Source: an uncultured Pelagibacteraceae bacterium
GTDB taxonomy: Bacteria; Pseudomonadota; Alphaproteobacteria; Pelagibacterales; Pelagibacteraceae
Direction: 5' to 3'
NCBI GenBank assembly: GCA_902616645.1
Contig: CACMTO010000008.1
Location: 1 to 39,231, forward strand
Length of the DNA stretch: 39,231 nucleotides
The notes beneath the pieces were generated by a model that was not told the origin of the DNA, made no database searches, and saw only the letters and a list, made by a program, of their open reading frames with translations. Both the position numbers and the translations under genes were made by a program. Numbering within the stretch: the stretch's first letter is position 1; each line of letters starts with the position of its first letter. This document shows positions 39,219 to 39,231 of the stretch, piece after piece.

Positions 39219-39231
39219 AAATTAACTTTAG

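Noticed and set aside
1..39231. CRISPR array or insertion sequence
   Set aside because: No regularly spaced direct repeats with unique spacers and no transposase-like protein were seen.

Overview
The window is AT-rich, tightly packed DNA that looks like a SAR11-type (Pelagibacterales) marine alphaproteobacterium carrying a temperate podovirus-like prophage. The host assignment rests on the right-hand third: a TPP riboswitch in front of a sodium/solute symporter that matches SAR11 ThiV, an aceA gene beside a ScfR-type regulator, very short intergenic spaces and low GC. It is an inference; no rRNA is present.

Prophage, positions 1 to about 30,690, left end outside the window. The leftward block from 23,225 down to 1 is the morphogenesis and lysis region. 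From upstream to downstream it holds three small putative replication/DNA-binding genes, a Cys/His protein, a small terminase, terL, two small paralogous proteins, portal, a Bbp19-like protein, scaffold, major capsid, a head-decoration candidate, T7-like tail tubular proteins A and B, internal/ejection proteins, a 980-residue virion protein, a T7-gp17-type tail fibre and two adhesin-like proteins. It ends with a holin-like protein, a small nuclease and a truncated M15 endolysin. No phage RNA polymerase or DNA polymerase is visible, so this is T7-like morphogenesis on a temperate chassis.

The rightward block (23,317 to 29,036) starts with an unusual 470-residue HTH repressor candidate and a small excisionase/Cro-like protein. 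After these come a RecB-type exonuclease, a Rad52/ERF-like annealing protein and a series of small early genes, including ribbon-helix-helix and XRE regulators. Palindromes of the form AGACTG-W-CAGTCT flank the repressor gene and are probably its operators. A leftward tyrosine integrase (29,175 to 30,449) abuts the 3' end of a CAU tRNA (elongator Met), the likely attachment site.

Host part, about 30,690 to 39,231: an acyltransferase-like protein, a small membrane protein, a ScfR/RamB-type regulator split by a one-base frameshift in an A8 run, an array of TTTGTAAA sites, a 53-residue ORF and aceA (isocitrate lyase). These are followed by a YadGH-like ABC exporter, TPP riboswitch plus thiV, two small hypothetical genes, a structured short transcript candidate with a perfect Shine-Dalgarno site and an amber-interrupted mini-ORF, and a DoxX-family membrane protein.

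The most interesting points are the repressor architecture and its operators; two shared sequence elements, one in front of both the integrase and the packaging/morphogenesis genes and one in front of both the integrase and the first leftward gene; a structured non-coding block next to the small terminase; and the small structured transcript near the right edge.
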